64,000 nt of DNA, from positions 744,001-808,000 of the forward strand of contig NW_026705217.1 of assembly GCF_029867415.1 (NCBI RefSeq). The letters are read 5' to 3'. Shown here piece by piece: positions 12,349-24,804 of the stretch. Positions within the stretch are counted from its first letter, which is position 1; each line of letters starts with the position of its first letter. Source of the DNA: Vicia villosa. Taxonomy: Eukaryota > Streptophyta > Magnoliopsida > Fabales > Fabaceae. Under the pieces are notes generated by a model. That model was not told the DNA's origin, did not search any database, and saw only the letters and a program-made list of their open reading frames with translations. The position numbers were made by a program, and so were the translations under genes.

Positions 12349-12978
12349 GATGACATTAACACAGGTCAACATTCAAAACTCAAAGATAGAATTCCGTTGA
12401 TTGTCTACAAGCTACAACCTGTCTCAAACCTGGTTAAAAATTAAGGCCAAACCTAAAATACTTTTGCAAAGACTAAAGCATAAATAAATAATTGAATTAT
12501 GCTATAATTGATAATCAATTGTCATAAATAATATGGGACGGAGGAAGTAATACTTAGGATATCAAGTAACTTTTATAAGGACTATAATACATAGAAAATA
12601 GAAAGTCTCCCGATATTACAATATTGATAACAATACAATCAACAAACAGTCCCAGAGGCTAATTTGTTTAGCCTTCCCTTTAACTCGACGGATAAAATCT
12701 GTGGAGTAAAAATTGTGCAGTTCAAGAAAAATAATCAAAGGTACATACAGGCTTAGATCAATGTTCTATTATGCTTCAGGTCAACTAACCAATCCACTAT
12801 TATCTAACAACACAATTATTGGCAACATTGATTCGAACAACAGCTTGCATCCATTGTCATCGCCAACAAACCAAAGAGCAAGACATTTGACGAGCTCATC
12901 ACAATGTTCATTTTAGTCCTTGTGTCCCCAAAGCAATTGTCACTTGTCCAAGTTCATCAAAAAATTCAGTTTAAATCC
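12349..12978. other. 3' flank of the SNARE gene, no other gene seen
   Basis: This stretch is downstream of the minus-strand SNARE gene and should hold its 3' UTR. GGGACGGAGGAAGTA near 12535 looks like one end of a Stowaway-type MITE, but a matching opposite end was not found. Confidence 0.4.
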
Positions 12979-15900
12979 TCAACTGTGATTCCAAAGCAGT
13001 CTTCTGTTGTTCATGACAGGAGGAGCTAATCCTGGAATGTCGCGAATGTCCTTGTTGCCTGGATGAACAAGCTGAAAATTTGAAAGATAAGGTTTATCAG
13101 TAAAAATAAGCACCAAGATAGTGATAACTTCTTGAATATAGTTTGGCAAGAAGGTATCAGAGATAACTTCAAGGTAAAATGAAACCAAGATGGGGAAACA
13201 AGGCGTTTAGGCACCAATAACTAAACTAGGTGTTTAGGCCCAAGTAAATTCACCTTGAAACAAAACAATAGAGGATTTTGCTAAATTGAACCAAGAGTTA
13301 GAAAGTAAACTTCTCTTACCTTTACAATAATGATAGCAATTACTCCAATGACAATGAGGAAAAGCAATGCCATAATACACTTGTCAGTAGCAACCTATTA
13401 CAAAAATGTCAGCAAGTTTATCAATGAATGATTCATAAAGTTAGGAACTATACTGAAAAAAATGTATGGTTTCTGTAGAAATTGACCTGCCTACCGATTT
13501 CCTTGACCAACTTAGATGCTTTCTTTATAGAGAAATGGATAGAATCCAGCTCATTCACAACTCTGCTCATTTGTTCCGTCTAAAAAAGAAGAGATCACAG
13601 CCTTAAGTTCTCATGTCAAATTCCAAAAAGAAAAAAATCTTCAATTACTTTTGGGGTGCTGTTTATGCATAAGATTCCTACCTGAGCCTTAAGAGCAGCT
13701 GCAGTCTCAGTACCAACATTAACCGTGTCTTGAACAATCTATTCAAGTAGAAGAGGTCATGGAAAAAAACTTTATGTTAGCATAGACAACAGAATTTGTA
13801 TATCCAGAATATTTAAATCAAACATTATTTAGTATTTTCTAGTTCTCTTTCACAATTTCCTTCTCTACCCATCAAACTTCCAGAGGAGAGGGGGCGGGGA
13901 GTTCAACTGTGGTTAAAGGTGAATTAAATATGAACACACATTTTCCACATAAACCAAAGGATGTGCATGGATAACAATATATAGAATTATTCTGCCTCCG
14001 CCCCCCTCACAATTTTTCATCCTTATTTCACTGATTTCATGGTTTAGCAATACCCCGGAGAGCAGACAGAGAGTGTTGTAAAAATGTATAATAAGCTTGT
14101 AAATGAATAAACGTGAGATTGGGAAGAGGGAGTTTCAAGAGCATAATCTTAGATTTATATAAACACAACAAACTTTAATCTATTCATTAAATTAAATGAG
14201 GAACATGTTGTGAAAGAGATAGTAAATTGTCATAAGATATTTATGGAAGTAAAATGACGAGAAGGTGCTAAAGAAACAATAAACACAAACAATAGGGCAC
14301 AACCAAGACAGCAGTTTGACAAAAAAGAAAGACCAGCATAGAGATATTCAAGGTATAAACCATATATATTTTTAAGGTCGGACTCATCACCAACAATCAA
14401 ATTGTGTTCTAAAAACCATATATTTACTTAACCAACTGTTATTATCACGATAATGAAAGTAAGAAAACATAGTATGTGAGCCATTTCACTCTAGGACAAA
14501 TAAAATACTACCGCACATTATAAAATCAGTAGCAGTCTATGTATTTGGAATAAAAGTATAGTGATATTTAAAAGGTATAAACCAACCCTTTTTCCCCTCT
14601 CGATGGCTTGATCCGTGTCATCCATCATCCGATTCCCTTGATCCATTAGCTGTTCATTTGACATAGCTGTAATTCATCATAAATGCTCCAAATTAACCAA
14701 AGTGGTAAACAGATTCAATCTTGTTTGGTCATGCAGTGAAAACCACAACAGCTTGTATTTATTTCATTTAAAACTACTTCCAACTTTTAAAGGTCAACAA
14801 CCAAAAATTTATAAGTGCTTTTACTAGACAGATGAAGCAGAAACAAAACAGACCCTTTTAAACAACAGCGGAAACAGACAATTGTTTTATACAATTTTTT
14901 TCTTTGAATGCTTCATATTGAAGCCTTTTTCCAAAAAAAAAAATGATGTCAAAAAAGGATAAAGATCATAGAAGTGTGAGAAAGGAACTTAGACTATGAA
15001 GCATCCACGTTGAATTTCAAGCAATGTAACATGTCAAATCACATCTAAGACCATCTCCCAATATGAAATAATACATAGGTATGATAATTTTTCTAATCTC
15101 TCACTTTCACTGAAACAATTAAGGACTCCTCCACTCATACATACAGTCACATTTTTCTATCTATGCTTCCTCCTATATTTGCATGAATATATGCTTCCTC
15201 CTATAGTTGCATGAATATATGCTTCCTCATACAACTAATTGTCATAAATCAAGCATAAGAAAGAAAGAAGGTAGCAAAAGTACGGGCCTTGTCTAAAACC
15301 AAATGTATTTGTTGACTGAAATAAAGTATGTTCAATCGATAATGTCACGCCTAGTGAAATAAAATGATCATGGACTTCATTTGACCGCTAAAAACAAGTT
15401 GTGAATCGTGATGCATGAATATTAGCATAACCGATATGAAGAAGCCCAGATATTTACCGGAAGCTAGCAAGACATTTTCTTCTGTGTAACCTTCATTGGG
15501 CCCCTCAAAGAGTTCAATTCGCTTATTCTCAATATTTGAAGCATATCTGCATTGCAATAAAACACAAGCACATTTTTATTGATGCTATCAAAATATGCAT
15601 TACAATAGAGCAAGAACAGAATGATACATTCTCAGGTAGCAAAATGATTATCTCACTTACTGTTTCTTCAAAGCAACATATGAATTTAACTCTTTGATCT
15701 GCAACGAGAATGCAAACTCTTGTTAGTAATGGGATGAATGCCATTAGAAGTTACAGACGGCAATAAGCCTAAAGATCTTACCATTGACTGCTTTTTCTCA
15801 TTCAAATATTTGGTAGTTTCTCTGTCAAATCTAGACTCCAAAACTTTGACTTCTTTATCGAACTCTTTAATAAGCCTGAAAAACAGATCCAACAACATAT

Positions 15901-16650
15901 ACACTAGACGGTAAGCATAGAGCCAAACCTCAGTTCTTAAATCAAGGTAATTCATGTTTGGTTCCACTTTTAGAAGAGGCAAAATTGATTCTTGAGTAGA
16001 ATTTATTTTGACTCCATGATTGATTCTAACTTTAAGCTAGAATTTTGAGATTTTTCCTCTAAAATTGACTTTTAATTTTGTTCAAATCAATCACTTTAAG
16101 ACTAATGTATCAAAACATGAATTATTTTTCATTCATCTCACTTTCAGTCAAAATCAATTTCATCTTATCAATTAATTCAAAATCAATTTATGTCATTTCA
16201 TAACCAAACACACAACAATCAAAATGCATACAGATTTCTGGTTCATACTTTTTAACACATTTTCAGCACAGATCTGGAAATCGCAAACAACAATTAACTC
16301 TATCCAATAAAATGAACAACATCAAGCTCGTATTATCACATTTTCAATCACGCTACATAAAAACCAAACACACCAATCACAAAAGAAAGACGAAAAGTAC
16401 CCTTTACACTCTCGCATTTTCTCGGTGAGCTCTTCCAATTGCCTGCTCTTCCTACTCGAATCCTTAATCTTCTCCAGTTTCTGAAATCCATTTCTGCACA
16501 AAAACAACAATAACGATTCAACAATAACGTCAATTCGATGCAAAAAAAATGACGGAGGATTTCAGATCGTTACGATAGAGCGCGGAAATTGTCGGCGACG
16601 CGTCCGTCGATCTCCGCCAGATCCTCGCTGATCGCCGACAACTGATCCAT
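12979..16650 (-). CDS. NPSN11: Novel plant SNARE, NPSN11/12-like (Qb-SNARE), ten exons
   Basis: Membrane-anchored Qb-SNARE; the family acts in vesicle fusion at the plasma membrane and cell plate, where Arabidopsis NPSN11 partners the cytokinesis syntaxin KNOLLE. Exons on the minus strand: 16650-16574, 16493-16401, 15875-15782, 15698-15661, 15546-15458, 14666-14587, 13738-13682, 13579-13487, 13394-13320 and 13071-12979. All introns are GT...AG and the phases close, giving 262 residues (family about 265). The N-terminal helical region is residues 1-130 (FRALSNGFQKLEKIKD early), the SNARE motif about 131-207 with the likely zero-layer Gln at 176 (LKAQTEQM), and one transmembrane helix about 212-233. 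The C-terminus has KDIRDIPGLAPP and RRLLWNH, NPSN hallmarks. The start was chosen because the MDQLSAISEDLAEID opening matches the family. No disabling change was seen. The Arabidopsis symbol is by resemblance; NPSN11 and NPSN12 were not separated. Confidence 0.93.
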
Positions 16651-16741
16651 TTTCAACGGCGGTGCAATCTACCTCAACCTTCAGATTCCGCACGAACGGC
16701 GAGATCTGAATGAGGATGATTAGGATGTGTTTGGATGAAGA

Positions 16742-16749
16742 TTTTATAA
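16742..16749 (-). promoter_or_regulatory. Candidate TATA box for the SNARE gene
   Basis: TTATAAAA-like sequence on the minus strand about 95 bases upstream of the start codon, a plausible distance with a short 5' UTR. No other core element was identified. Confidence 0.35.
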
Positions 16750-17212
16750 CGCGGAAAAGAATTTGAAATGTGGGTTGGATTTTACGTTGCGCCAAACAGC
16801 GTTCTGTTTTAATTTTAAGGGATCAAAACGACGTTTTGAGATTACTGTGACGTTCGTTTACTTCCGAAGAATAAACATAACATTGGGGATCTTGTTGTGT
16901 TTCTTCTCCCTCGTGAACCGTGGTTGTTTTTCAGAATTTTTTTTATTAGTAGTATTTTGGGTTTTAAACGGATTTTGCCGTTTAATTTAAACCACACTAT
17001 AGGAAATGGTTAATGGTTTTGGTTTTTGTTTTTTTTGTTGTTAATATACGTCATTACGTTGGGTCGCTTGATTTGATTCCTGTTATAAAGGTGATTTTGT
17101 TACTGTCCGTCCGGGACAAAATGCCACAAATTATGTTTCAATTATGGGTCCATTTGACAAAATGCGACATTATGGGTCCATTTGTTTCAATTTTTTTTTA
17201 CAAATAATTTTA

Positions 17213-17396
17213 GGTAAATTCTTTGGTACCCATGAATTCAAGTTGGGTACCGGTACCTTTAGTGTAAATTATTATTAAATATTAATTTATTTTAAAATAA
17301 ATAAAAATAAATAAGTGACATGGCATGAAATTATAACATTTGATTGGTTGAGGGTACCGGTACCCATCTAAACTTAAGGGTACCGGAGTGTTCACC
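17213..17396. mobile_element. MITE with GGTACC-rich inverted ends
   Basis: The left end GGTAAATTCTTTGGTACCCA and the right end (inverted GGTGAACACTCCGGTACCC) match imperfectly, and both arms continue to a GGGTACCGGTACC block. The centre is AT-rich. No clear target duplication, so the superfamily was not assigned. Confidence 0.55.
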
Positions 17397-17707
17397 TTGT
17401 CACAAGTCATAAGCTACTGCAATGAGTTGCTTAAAGTCATTTTTTTAAAAGTTTTTTTTGACTTACAAGATATGAAATTCGATACTTTGCCGTCTCATGG
17501 TACAATATATTATAATAACATAACGAATTTAATTTTCATTAGCGCAACACAACCAATATATGATTTTAGAAAAAGTTAAATATTTTTTTCTAATGATCTA
17601 ATATTTATAATTAATTGAAATTTTGATCATATTTCCAAATCATTCAATACTGGTCTCTCTCTTAGTTTTAAACTAAAAATAGTAATACGATTATTTTAAA
17701 TGAGTTT

Positions 17708-17877
17708 AAAGGTAGTGCACTGACAGTGTAAACTAATTTTACACATACAACCAATCAAAATCCTTACACTTGCCATGTCATATTAATTTTTTAAAATTAA
17801 AATTGTGCTTTAATTGGATACATGGTTGTGATTGGTTGACAGTGTAAAAATATTTTACACTGTCAGTGCATATCCTT
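17708..17877. mobile_element. MITE with CACTGACAGTGTAAA inverted ends
   Basis: TGCACTGACAGTGTAAA at the left reappears inverted at the right (TTTTACACTGTCAGTGCA). The inner arms share an inverted CCAATCA-type block. The sequence can form a long hairpin of about 170 bp. Exact ends and target duplication are uncertain. Confidence 0.6.
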
Positions 17878-20144
17878 TTTTCTCATTTTAAATTGCGTGA
17901 GATGATACGAGGAAGTAGAATTATTGAGATGAATTACATTTTATTAATAAAATTATAAACCTAAACAATTTTTAAAGTTAAAATAGAAGTTTTCAGAAAA
18001 TTTGCTTGTAATTTCATTATTGATCATTCTACATTACTTAAAAAAAATATGTCACATTATTTAATACATCACTATTATGAATTCAAAAAATTAAAGAGAA
18101 GAAACAAACGTGAATAATTTTAAAATGAAATTATTATTTTCGTCAACAGATTAAAATGGAAAAAACAAAATTGTAATTAAATATAATTTTTATATAATAT
18201 ATATTTCTTTTATATGTTAGCTTTACATTCACTTGATGCAAGTCAAATCATAATACAGTATAAATGTTTTAAATTTTAATAACAAAAAAAAACGCATATG
18301 GTGTTTTAAAGTGTATCGTCTAAAAAATGCATGTGTTCTCACTATAATGACAAAGAGATTCAGATACCTTAGTAGGTATATTATACGTTTTGATGGTGAT
18401 GCCTAGTTCACATCGACAAGTAGCCATGGACGGTGATTTTTGAGATTGTTTGAAAGACCTGCTCACGTGAGGTGAGAGACTATGTAGGTGATCGTGCTGG
18501 TGGATTGTAAGCAGACAGTTAAACAGGTTAAATATGTTAGGGTGGTTAATAGTGTGATGCCCTTTGAGTAGTGGAGCTTATGTATGACTTGGAGTTTTTC
18601 CTTATCCCCTTGAGGGATTATGTATTTATAGGAGTTTCTAGTCCCTATGATTTTTCTGGGAAAGGTCACCGCCTACCAAGTCAAATGATAGATGGTTGAA
18701 TCCCTATTTTAAAGAGAGACGTGAGTCAGTAGCGACTCTAACTTTCTCTTTATCCAAGACATGTCTTACCCCACGTTTTTTCCATGGGCGAGAAAAGCTT
18801 AAGGGTGAGGTGATATCTCCATTCGGGCGACCTTGCATCGTCCCTTCCTCTAGGACGGTCCTGGGGTGTTGCCCTAGACAAGGTGTTTTGTAGATATAAC
18901 ACTACATATAGTATTGATAAATATTTTTTATTGCACTTTTAACTATTTATTATACTTTATTTTTCAATTTTTTTAATACTGTATTCTTGTATCATTTACA
19001 ATTTTTATAAGTAGTGTTTTAAACCTTCAACAAGGCTCAAAAGTATGAAAGCCAAACAGTAGTAAGAGGTGGTGTTTGGTGTAGAATAGGTAGGTTTCTT
19101 TTCTCCACCAAGCAGAAGAAATCTCCTGTAATTCTATCACAGTCGTCCAGACCGATCTAGCGATTAATCGCATCTCACACCCCCTCACACGCGTCTGGTT
19201 GCTAAATAATTCTCCTATTTAAAAAGAAAGTTGTGTCATTTCTCAAGTATTCAAATCTTTTTTCATTCAAATTTAATTTCTTATTTTCTTACTGACTTGA
19301 GCATTAAAGTGTTAACATTGCAGGTCAACCTTCCCTCCACTACATTAAAAGCTTTGAACCACTACAAAGAACCACGAACTTATCCTCTTCGATCATCAGC
19401 TAGTTCTTGAATAGAACAAGTAGTTAATAAAAAATAATTTACTTTTTAACATGACGTAATTACGATCTTTGACCATTAGTACGTGTTTCAAGATATTTTC
19501 ACGAATATGAGCCTTCTAAACTAATACCCGAGTTAAAAATATAACATATTCTTTTTTATTAGGGTAAAACTACCTATTATTTGGACAAATTCAAAAATCA
19601 AACATAAATTCCTTTTTTTGTGAATTAATGCTCGAGTCGACAATAACTTCTTGTTTTTTATTAACTACCTCTCAAATAGACAAATTCAAAAATCAAATCA
19701 AAATTCCTTTATTTTTTTTAAGATTTGTGTTACCAACTCTCCTAAACTTATATTAGATTTCTTCAAGAGAAATGCTAAGCTTACATAAAAAGTTACAACT
19801 ACACCATATATACATACGGTTAGACTTGTCTTTCTTATTTTTTTAATACTTATTTTCCTGTATTGGTTTCTGTGTCAGAATAAAAGGTTTTGGAAAATGC
19901 TACGGTGTATATACTATGTAACTAAATTTGGTGTATACATAGCACACCTGTTTCTTCAAAGATAAACCAACACTTCAATAAAATCATTAAAATTACTAAT
20001 ATTTCTTAATTATAATTTGTGTCATTAATTAGAGGGACTTGTATTATGTGATTAATGGAGTATATTTTTTTGTTACAATGCTAAAGGAAAGAAAAGACTA
20101 GAATCTCAAAGAAAAAAATTCTTTTAGCATTAGTGACAAGGATA
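17878..20144. other. 2.3-kb gene-free AT-rich region
   Basis: No convincing gene. 18370-18900 has a higher GC content and a 65-codon open frame (18696-18893) without recognisable motifs, possibly a fragment of retroelement. The rest is low-complexity AT-rich DNA. Confidence 0.4.
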
Positions 20145-20775
20145 TTTCTTAACTTGGGAGAGGGAGGCACGCACTGTAAGATCAAAGTTACAAGTAGCTC
20201 CAATTCAGCCATGAAATCAGCACCTTGATTTCCTTCTCAGAGAGTATAGATAACTCTGAATAGTCTGTTAGCAAGAAGCATGTCCTTGTTATCTTGAATT
20301 AACACATCAAATTTATGGTACTTGTCCGTGAGAACTTGGATGAGAGCGGGACTGAGAGATGAGTATGTATGCCAAATTGAGTTATAAATACTCATATCTT
20401 GGGAGAGGGAGGGGTCCTAGAGGATAACTTAAAGTTCTTCCCGAAGGATGTCATTATAGTTAGGAATGAATCTAGAAACACACTACTAAGCCTCTGAAGC
20501 ATTTTGAATGGTTCCACCAAAGCCAATGTGGGTTAGAGTTCCATTGCAACTGACATCAATATTATTAATAGTGCAAGAGAAGTTGGGGAGCTCCATTTTA
20601 TGAGACGGTATTTAGTCTACTCGTGAATGGGTTTGCTAAAGCAAGTGTATAATGAGTGTGCCATAGAGTAATCAATTAGGGAAAGACAATACAATGGGGT
20701 GGTCTCATGGGAGATGCAAATGGAGTTTTTGTTTCTCCAAGCCCACCAGATCTCAACATCAAAGAGAGAATGACT
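20145..20775 (-). pseudogene. LINE-type RNase H domain (RVT_3) relic
   Basis: Minus-strand frames keep the outline of the C-terminal RNase H domain of plant non-LTR retroelements: a W-W-A-WRNKNSIC region near the 5' end, INNIDVSCNGTLTHIGFGG (normally IN-DGS-GN-G--GFGG) and, near the end, EGNQGADFMAELE preceded by a stop codon in place of the usual Arg. Several in-frame stops and frame changes make it non-functional. The catalytic Asp of the DGS motif remains as D but the Gly is lost. It abuts the Helitron 3' end at 20783. Confidence 0.6.
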
Positions 20776-21003
20776 TGTTAAACTAGTAACAAACTCGTGC
20801 GTTCGCACAGGTTCTGGTACATGACACGCATTTGTTTCAAATATATATTTTTTAATAGAAAAAAAGTATATTAAAAGTAATTGATTTTTTGTGGAAAAAA
20901 AAGAATAATTAACATTAAATTGTGTCTAAAAAAATCAGAAACAAAATTGAAAGCACCAAAATTAAATTGTGTCTAAATAGCCTTTTGTAACTCCAGGTTT
21001 CCG

Positions 21004-21325
21004 TTAATATTCAATATTGATCAGTAACTTCATGTTTTCATTAATATTCAATATTTTAATTAGTAACTTCAGGTTCCCGTTAATATTCAACATTGTGATT
21101 AGTAACTTCATGTTCCCGTTAATATTCACTATTTTGATCAGTAACTTCATGTTCCTGTTAATATTCAATATTTTAATCAGTAACTTCAGGTTTCCGTTAA
21201 TATTCAATATTGTGATCAGTAAATTCATGTTCCCGTTAATATTCAATATTTTAATCAGTAACTTCATATTCGCGTTAATATTCAATATTATGATCAGTAA
21301 CTTCATATTCTCGTTAATATTCATA
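21004..21325. repeat. 39-bp minisatellite, about eight units
   Basis: Units of 39 bp read TAATATTCAATATTTTGATC followed by AGTAACTTCATGTTCCCGT, with about 10% differences between copies; the first unit is about 37 bp. Because 39 is 13 codons and the units lack stops in two frames, long open frames appear on both strands (21017-21406 plus, 21004-21360 minus) as 13-residue repeats. They are best read as repeat artefacts. Confidence 0.85.
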
Positions 21326-21376
21326 GTTAACATTTGTACAATCACTATACTTATTATCATTTTCTTATATGATAGA

Positions 21377-24139
21377 TTTTCTTATATAATAGAATGGCAT
21401 TATTAAATTTTTAAAAAAAAGTTTACTGAAAATGGTGGGAAACTGATACTTGTTTGAAAAATTTGAAATGTTTTGTTGTATATCATTTGGTGGGAAAATT
21501 TTGAATTTGAGAGAGTGTTGTCTTTAGAAAACAACAACCTATAGCTGTAAGATGCATTTTCAGCATAAAGCAAAGGTCACTTCAAGCAAATATGGTGGCG
21601 TGTAACAGTGTAAGACCGGATATTTTTTAATTTAAAACAATAGTATTTTTAAATAGTCGTCACTGATACCATTACTAAAGTTGTGATAGACTTTATATTT
21701 AAACTTCAAAGTTAACATCGGTATTCCCTAAAGTAGTTGTTGGTTGGGCATATGATTTTAGGGCTATTCTGCAAAATGGTTTTAATAGAAACTGACATTA
21801 AATATATTATTTTATAGTAAAACAAAATTTTATCATCTTACTTCGTTACATTTCAAACATCAAATTTCGTATAGGTATGTTAAGATTAAATATAAGAAAT
21901 ATTATAACATAAAGTTAGCAGGTGAAAATTTGACGATAAATCCCACCATTGGAAGATCTCATCACATCCCATTGTAATTAGTGGATCTGTATAACTTCCA
22001 TTCCACTCAACAATCCATTCATGTAAACCGTCATAGATCTCCTACTGAATATTAAGTTCATTTCATGTTGATATACTAAATAGGGATAAAACTCTATATT
22101 AGGCTATTGAAATTACCCACTAAGTGGTGAAATAACTCAATTCAATGATGTTAAACTAAGTTAAATTAAATAAAAATAAATTTAAAGTTGCTTCGGAAAT
22201 AACTTACTACATTCTTAACGGGAACAATGTTAAAAGCACAAATCTTCTTTCCCCTGCAAATATTTGACTTAGTTCGATATCCATAACTCTCACTGTATGA
22301 AGGTGAATGACATAACTCAAATGTTATGAATTATGTGGGTGAATAGATAAGATGTTGTGGTTGTGTCTTATGATAAGATGGCATGTGAAGTCATATAAAT
22401 AGTAGTTCTTTAGATAGTTTGAACTTATAGTTGGATATAATAAATGAAGAATAAGCATTGATGTCACGTAATAGAGGGGCCACTTGTTGAAATATAAGAC
22501 ACGTGTAGTTTCAACATTATGTTGTGTACATCCAAAAATAAATATAGTACAAGTTGGTAGAATATGTAGATTAAATGAAACATAACAATAATTTGAGGTA
22601 GTAGTAAACATATTAAAGCTTAAACTGAAAGAAAACATTGTAAGTAGCTCTGATGCACTATAAAGCAAATACTTAGTACTGACACACTACATTACTACAC
22701 AAAGAAGCACTTATGATTTATTACAAAGTTAACAACAAATTAAAATAGACTCCATTATGAGTGGTTAGAAATTGTATCTATTTTTTTCTATTTTGACTTG
22801 TTTCTTCATTTTGGTGGATGAAAGTTCTCTGTTGCATATGTCTTGGAGTGTCGTTGACTCGAACCATATGGAGCAATCCTTTTTGCAGAGGCTGTTAGTG
22901 TCACGATAATAGAGTGTTGGCTTCATCTACACTTTCTTTAATATAAGAATAAAATATTATATATATGATTATATCAGATAATAAAACGGGTGACAATCAA
23001 TTATAATCTATAATAATAAAGAAGAATGTGAAAGGTCAATGTATAATAAGGAAGTGCAAGTATGTTAAACATACTTGAAATAATTGAGATGTGACAATAA
23101 GGAATGGGGTTAGAGTCTTCTTTATATCCAATTTAGGTTGAAATTATTTTAGTACTATCCATCACGGAACATTGCCACCACAGAAGCATTTTGCCAATAT
23201 GGTTTTCATTTAACTCTGAATACCATTGTCTTTTTCAACAAATTATCTAGCTTCAATAGAGATTCAAGGGGGGTCATTAACTCAAACCTATTTACAAAAA
23301 ACACGTTAAATTAGTTAATTATCTCTCTGGTAAAGTTAAGTATAAATCACATTAACAGAGAGTCGCCTCAATCATTGTCATGCGAAGTTGAGCTGCAGAC
23401 AATCCCAACAGTTGGGTACTTTCGCGATCCAAAAAACAAATATTGCATGCGAATCAAAGTGGATAACATCAATTGCAATTTTATACCTACGATAAAAATG
23501 TAGTCATCGAGTTTCGACAAACAAACCAAAAATTGGAAGGATTAATAAATTAGGTACATGAATACGAGTATGACCTATAAATTTCAACTTCATTATTATA
23601 CCCTTCAGAGCTTATAAAAGGAGCAAAATGTTCCTTAGCAACCCTTGGGCATTGATGGCAGACCTGATAATACTAACCATATTGGGATTCTTTTAGATGA
23701 TCAGTTGTTATTGTAACACATAAAGTTTTTTGGAAGTTAACACTTATTCAAGTAAAATATTAAAAATTAATATAGAGATTCATGAAAAAAATAATAAATA
23801 AGTTACAGAATTATTACATTAGTAAGTTTTATGATTTGAGACAGGGGAAGTGCAATAGTCTTGGAAGCAAACTTGTCGTACTCATTTAGTTGTGAACTTC
23901 CAGAGTTTTTTAGCATATGCTTGAATGTTGACTATAAACTTGACTTGAGTTTTCAACCATTACTTCACGTGGTATCCTAAAGAATTAAAGAAAATTGGAA
24001 TTAAAATGAAGTTAAAAGAATGGGTTAAAATTAACGATAATAGTAAGTATTAGTACCTGAATCAAAATTCTTCTATCACATTCAACTCTTAATTGATGTG
24101 CAAGACAATTACATGAAGACAACTAAATAAATGCAAGGA
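21377..24139. other. Helitron interior, no intact gene
   Basis: AT-rich sequence between the minisatellite and the RPA-like relic. The minus strand may hold further eroded RPA or helicase sequence, but only single short segments look protein-like and none could be identified. It also contains a (TA)-rich patch near 22950. Confidence 0.35.
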
Positions 24140-24804
24140 ACAAATCTGGCATAAGTGGAGAACTACCATCTGGTTTCACTTTTGCATAACGCATCAAGAT
24201 AACTGTTGGTGAAGAATCCTTTCTTTGTTGGTTGAAATTAATAAATTTCACAGCAAATCCCTTCCACAGTATACAATTCAAAGTATTGTCCCTAGGTATA
24301 AATATTTGAGGGCATACAAAATAGTATGGAATGGAAAAAGTTATTTATTAAACATGTACCCGAAATCCCTCAAAACCAAGTTGACATGTTTCTTCTTACT
24401 TCTAGAAATGCTTTTTGTGTATCCGATCTCATCAGCCAAACCAATGACATCTAATGATCAAGTGTAACGTATTAAAAAAAACAAGTAAAAATCATGAACA
24501 TGTAAGAAAATGTCAAAAATAAAATCGAAACAAAAACCATACCTTGCTTTAGATGAAGAAAACATAATACATTGGATCGATTCAAAAACATGGATATATT
24601 TCAAAACTTCCATCATCACAAAAACATTAAAACAATATATAATAGGTTGGATCAACATAAAAGGTTACCTCTTTATAAATGAAAATCATCTCAAAATGTT
24701 CATTTGAGTTAACACGATAGTCCATTTATGGTGAACTTCACAAGAACCCTTCACGGTTCTTTACGATCGTTAATGTCTTTAATGGCCTCAAAAAGTTTTG
24801 CCAT
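24140..24804 (-). pseudogene. RPA70-like (replication protein A DNA-binding subunit) relic
   Basis: The minus strand starts MAKLFEAIKDINDRKE, like the opening of plant RPA70-type proteins found in Helitrons. A stop and a frameshift follow, with VHHKWTIV recoverable in another frame. A second block, LDVIGLADEIGYTKSISRSK, then KKHVNLVLRDF, matches the second OB-fold. A third, NTLNCILWKGFAVKF, then PTVILMRYAKVKPDG, follows after a break. The order is that of RPA70-like proteins, and gaps with GT/AG-like borders suggest original introns. Multiple stops and frameshifts make it dead. It sits on the same strand as the Helitron ends, consistent with an RPA-like gene carried by an ancestral autonomous Helitron. 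Confidence 0.6.

Noticed and set aside
12520..12552. GGGACGGAGGAAGTA, one Stowaway-like end
   Set aside because: No matching left terminus was found within 300 bp, so a complete MITE cannot be supported.
16322..16795. Three minus-strand open frames around the SNARE gene start
   Set aside because: They read through intron 1 or out of frame over exons 1-2; the spliced frame gives the full NPSN protein.
19760..19970. Possible MITE around GAAATGCTA blocks
   Set aside because: The similar blocks are in direct, not inverted, orientation and no target duplication was seen.
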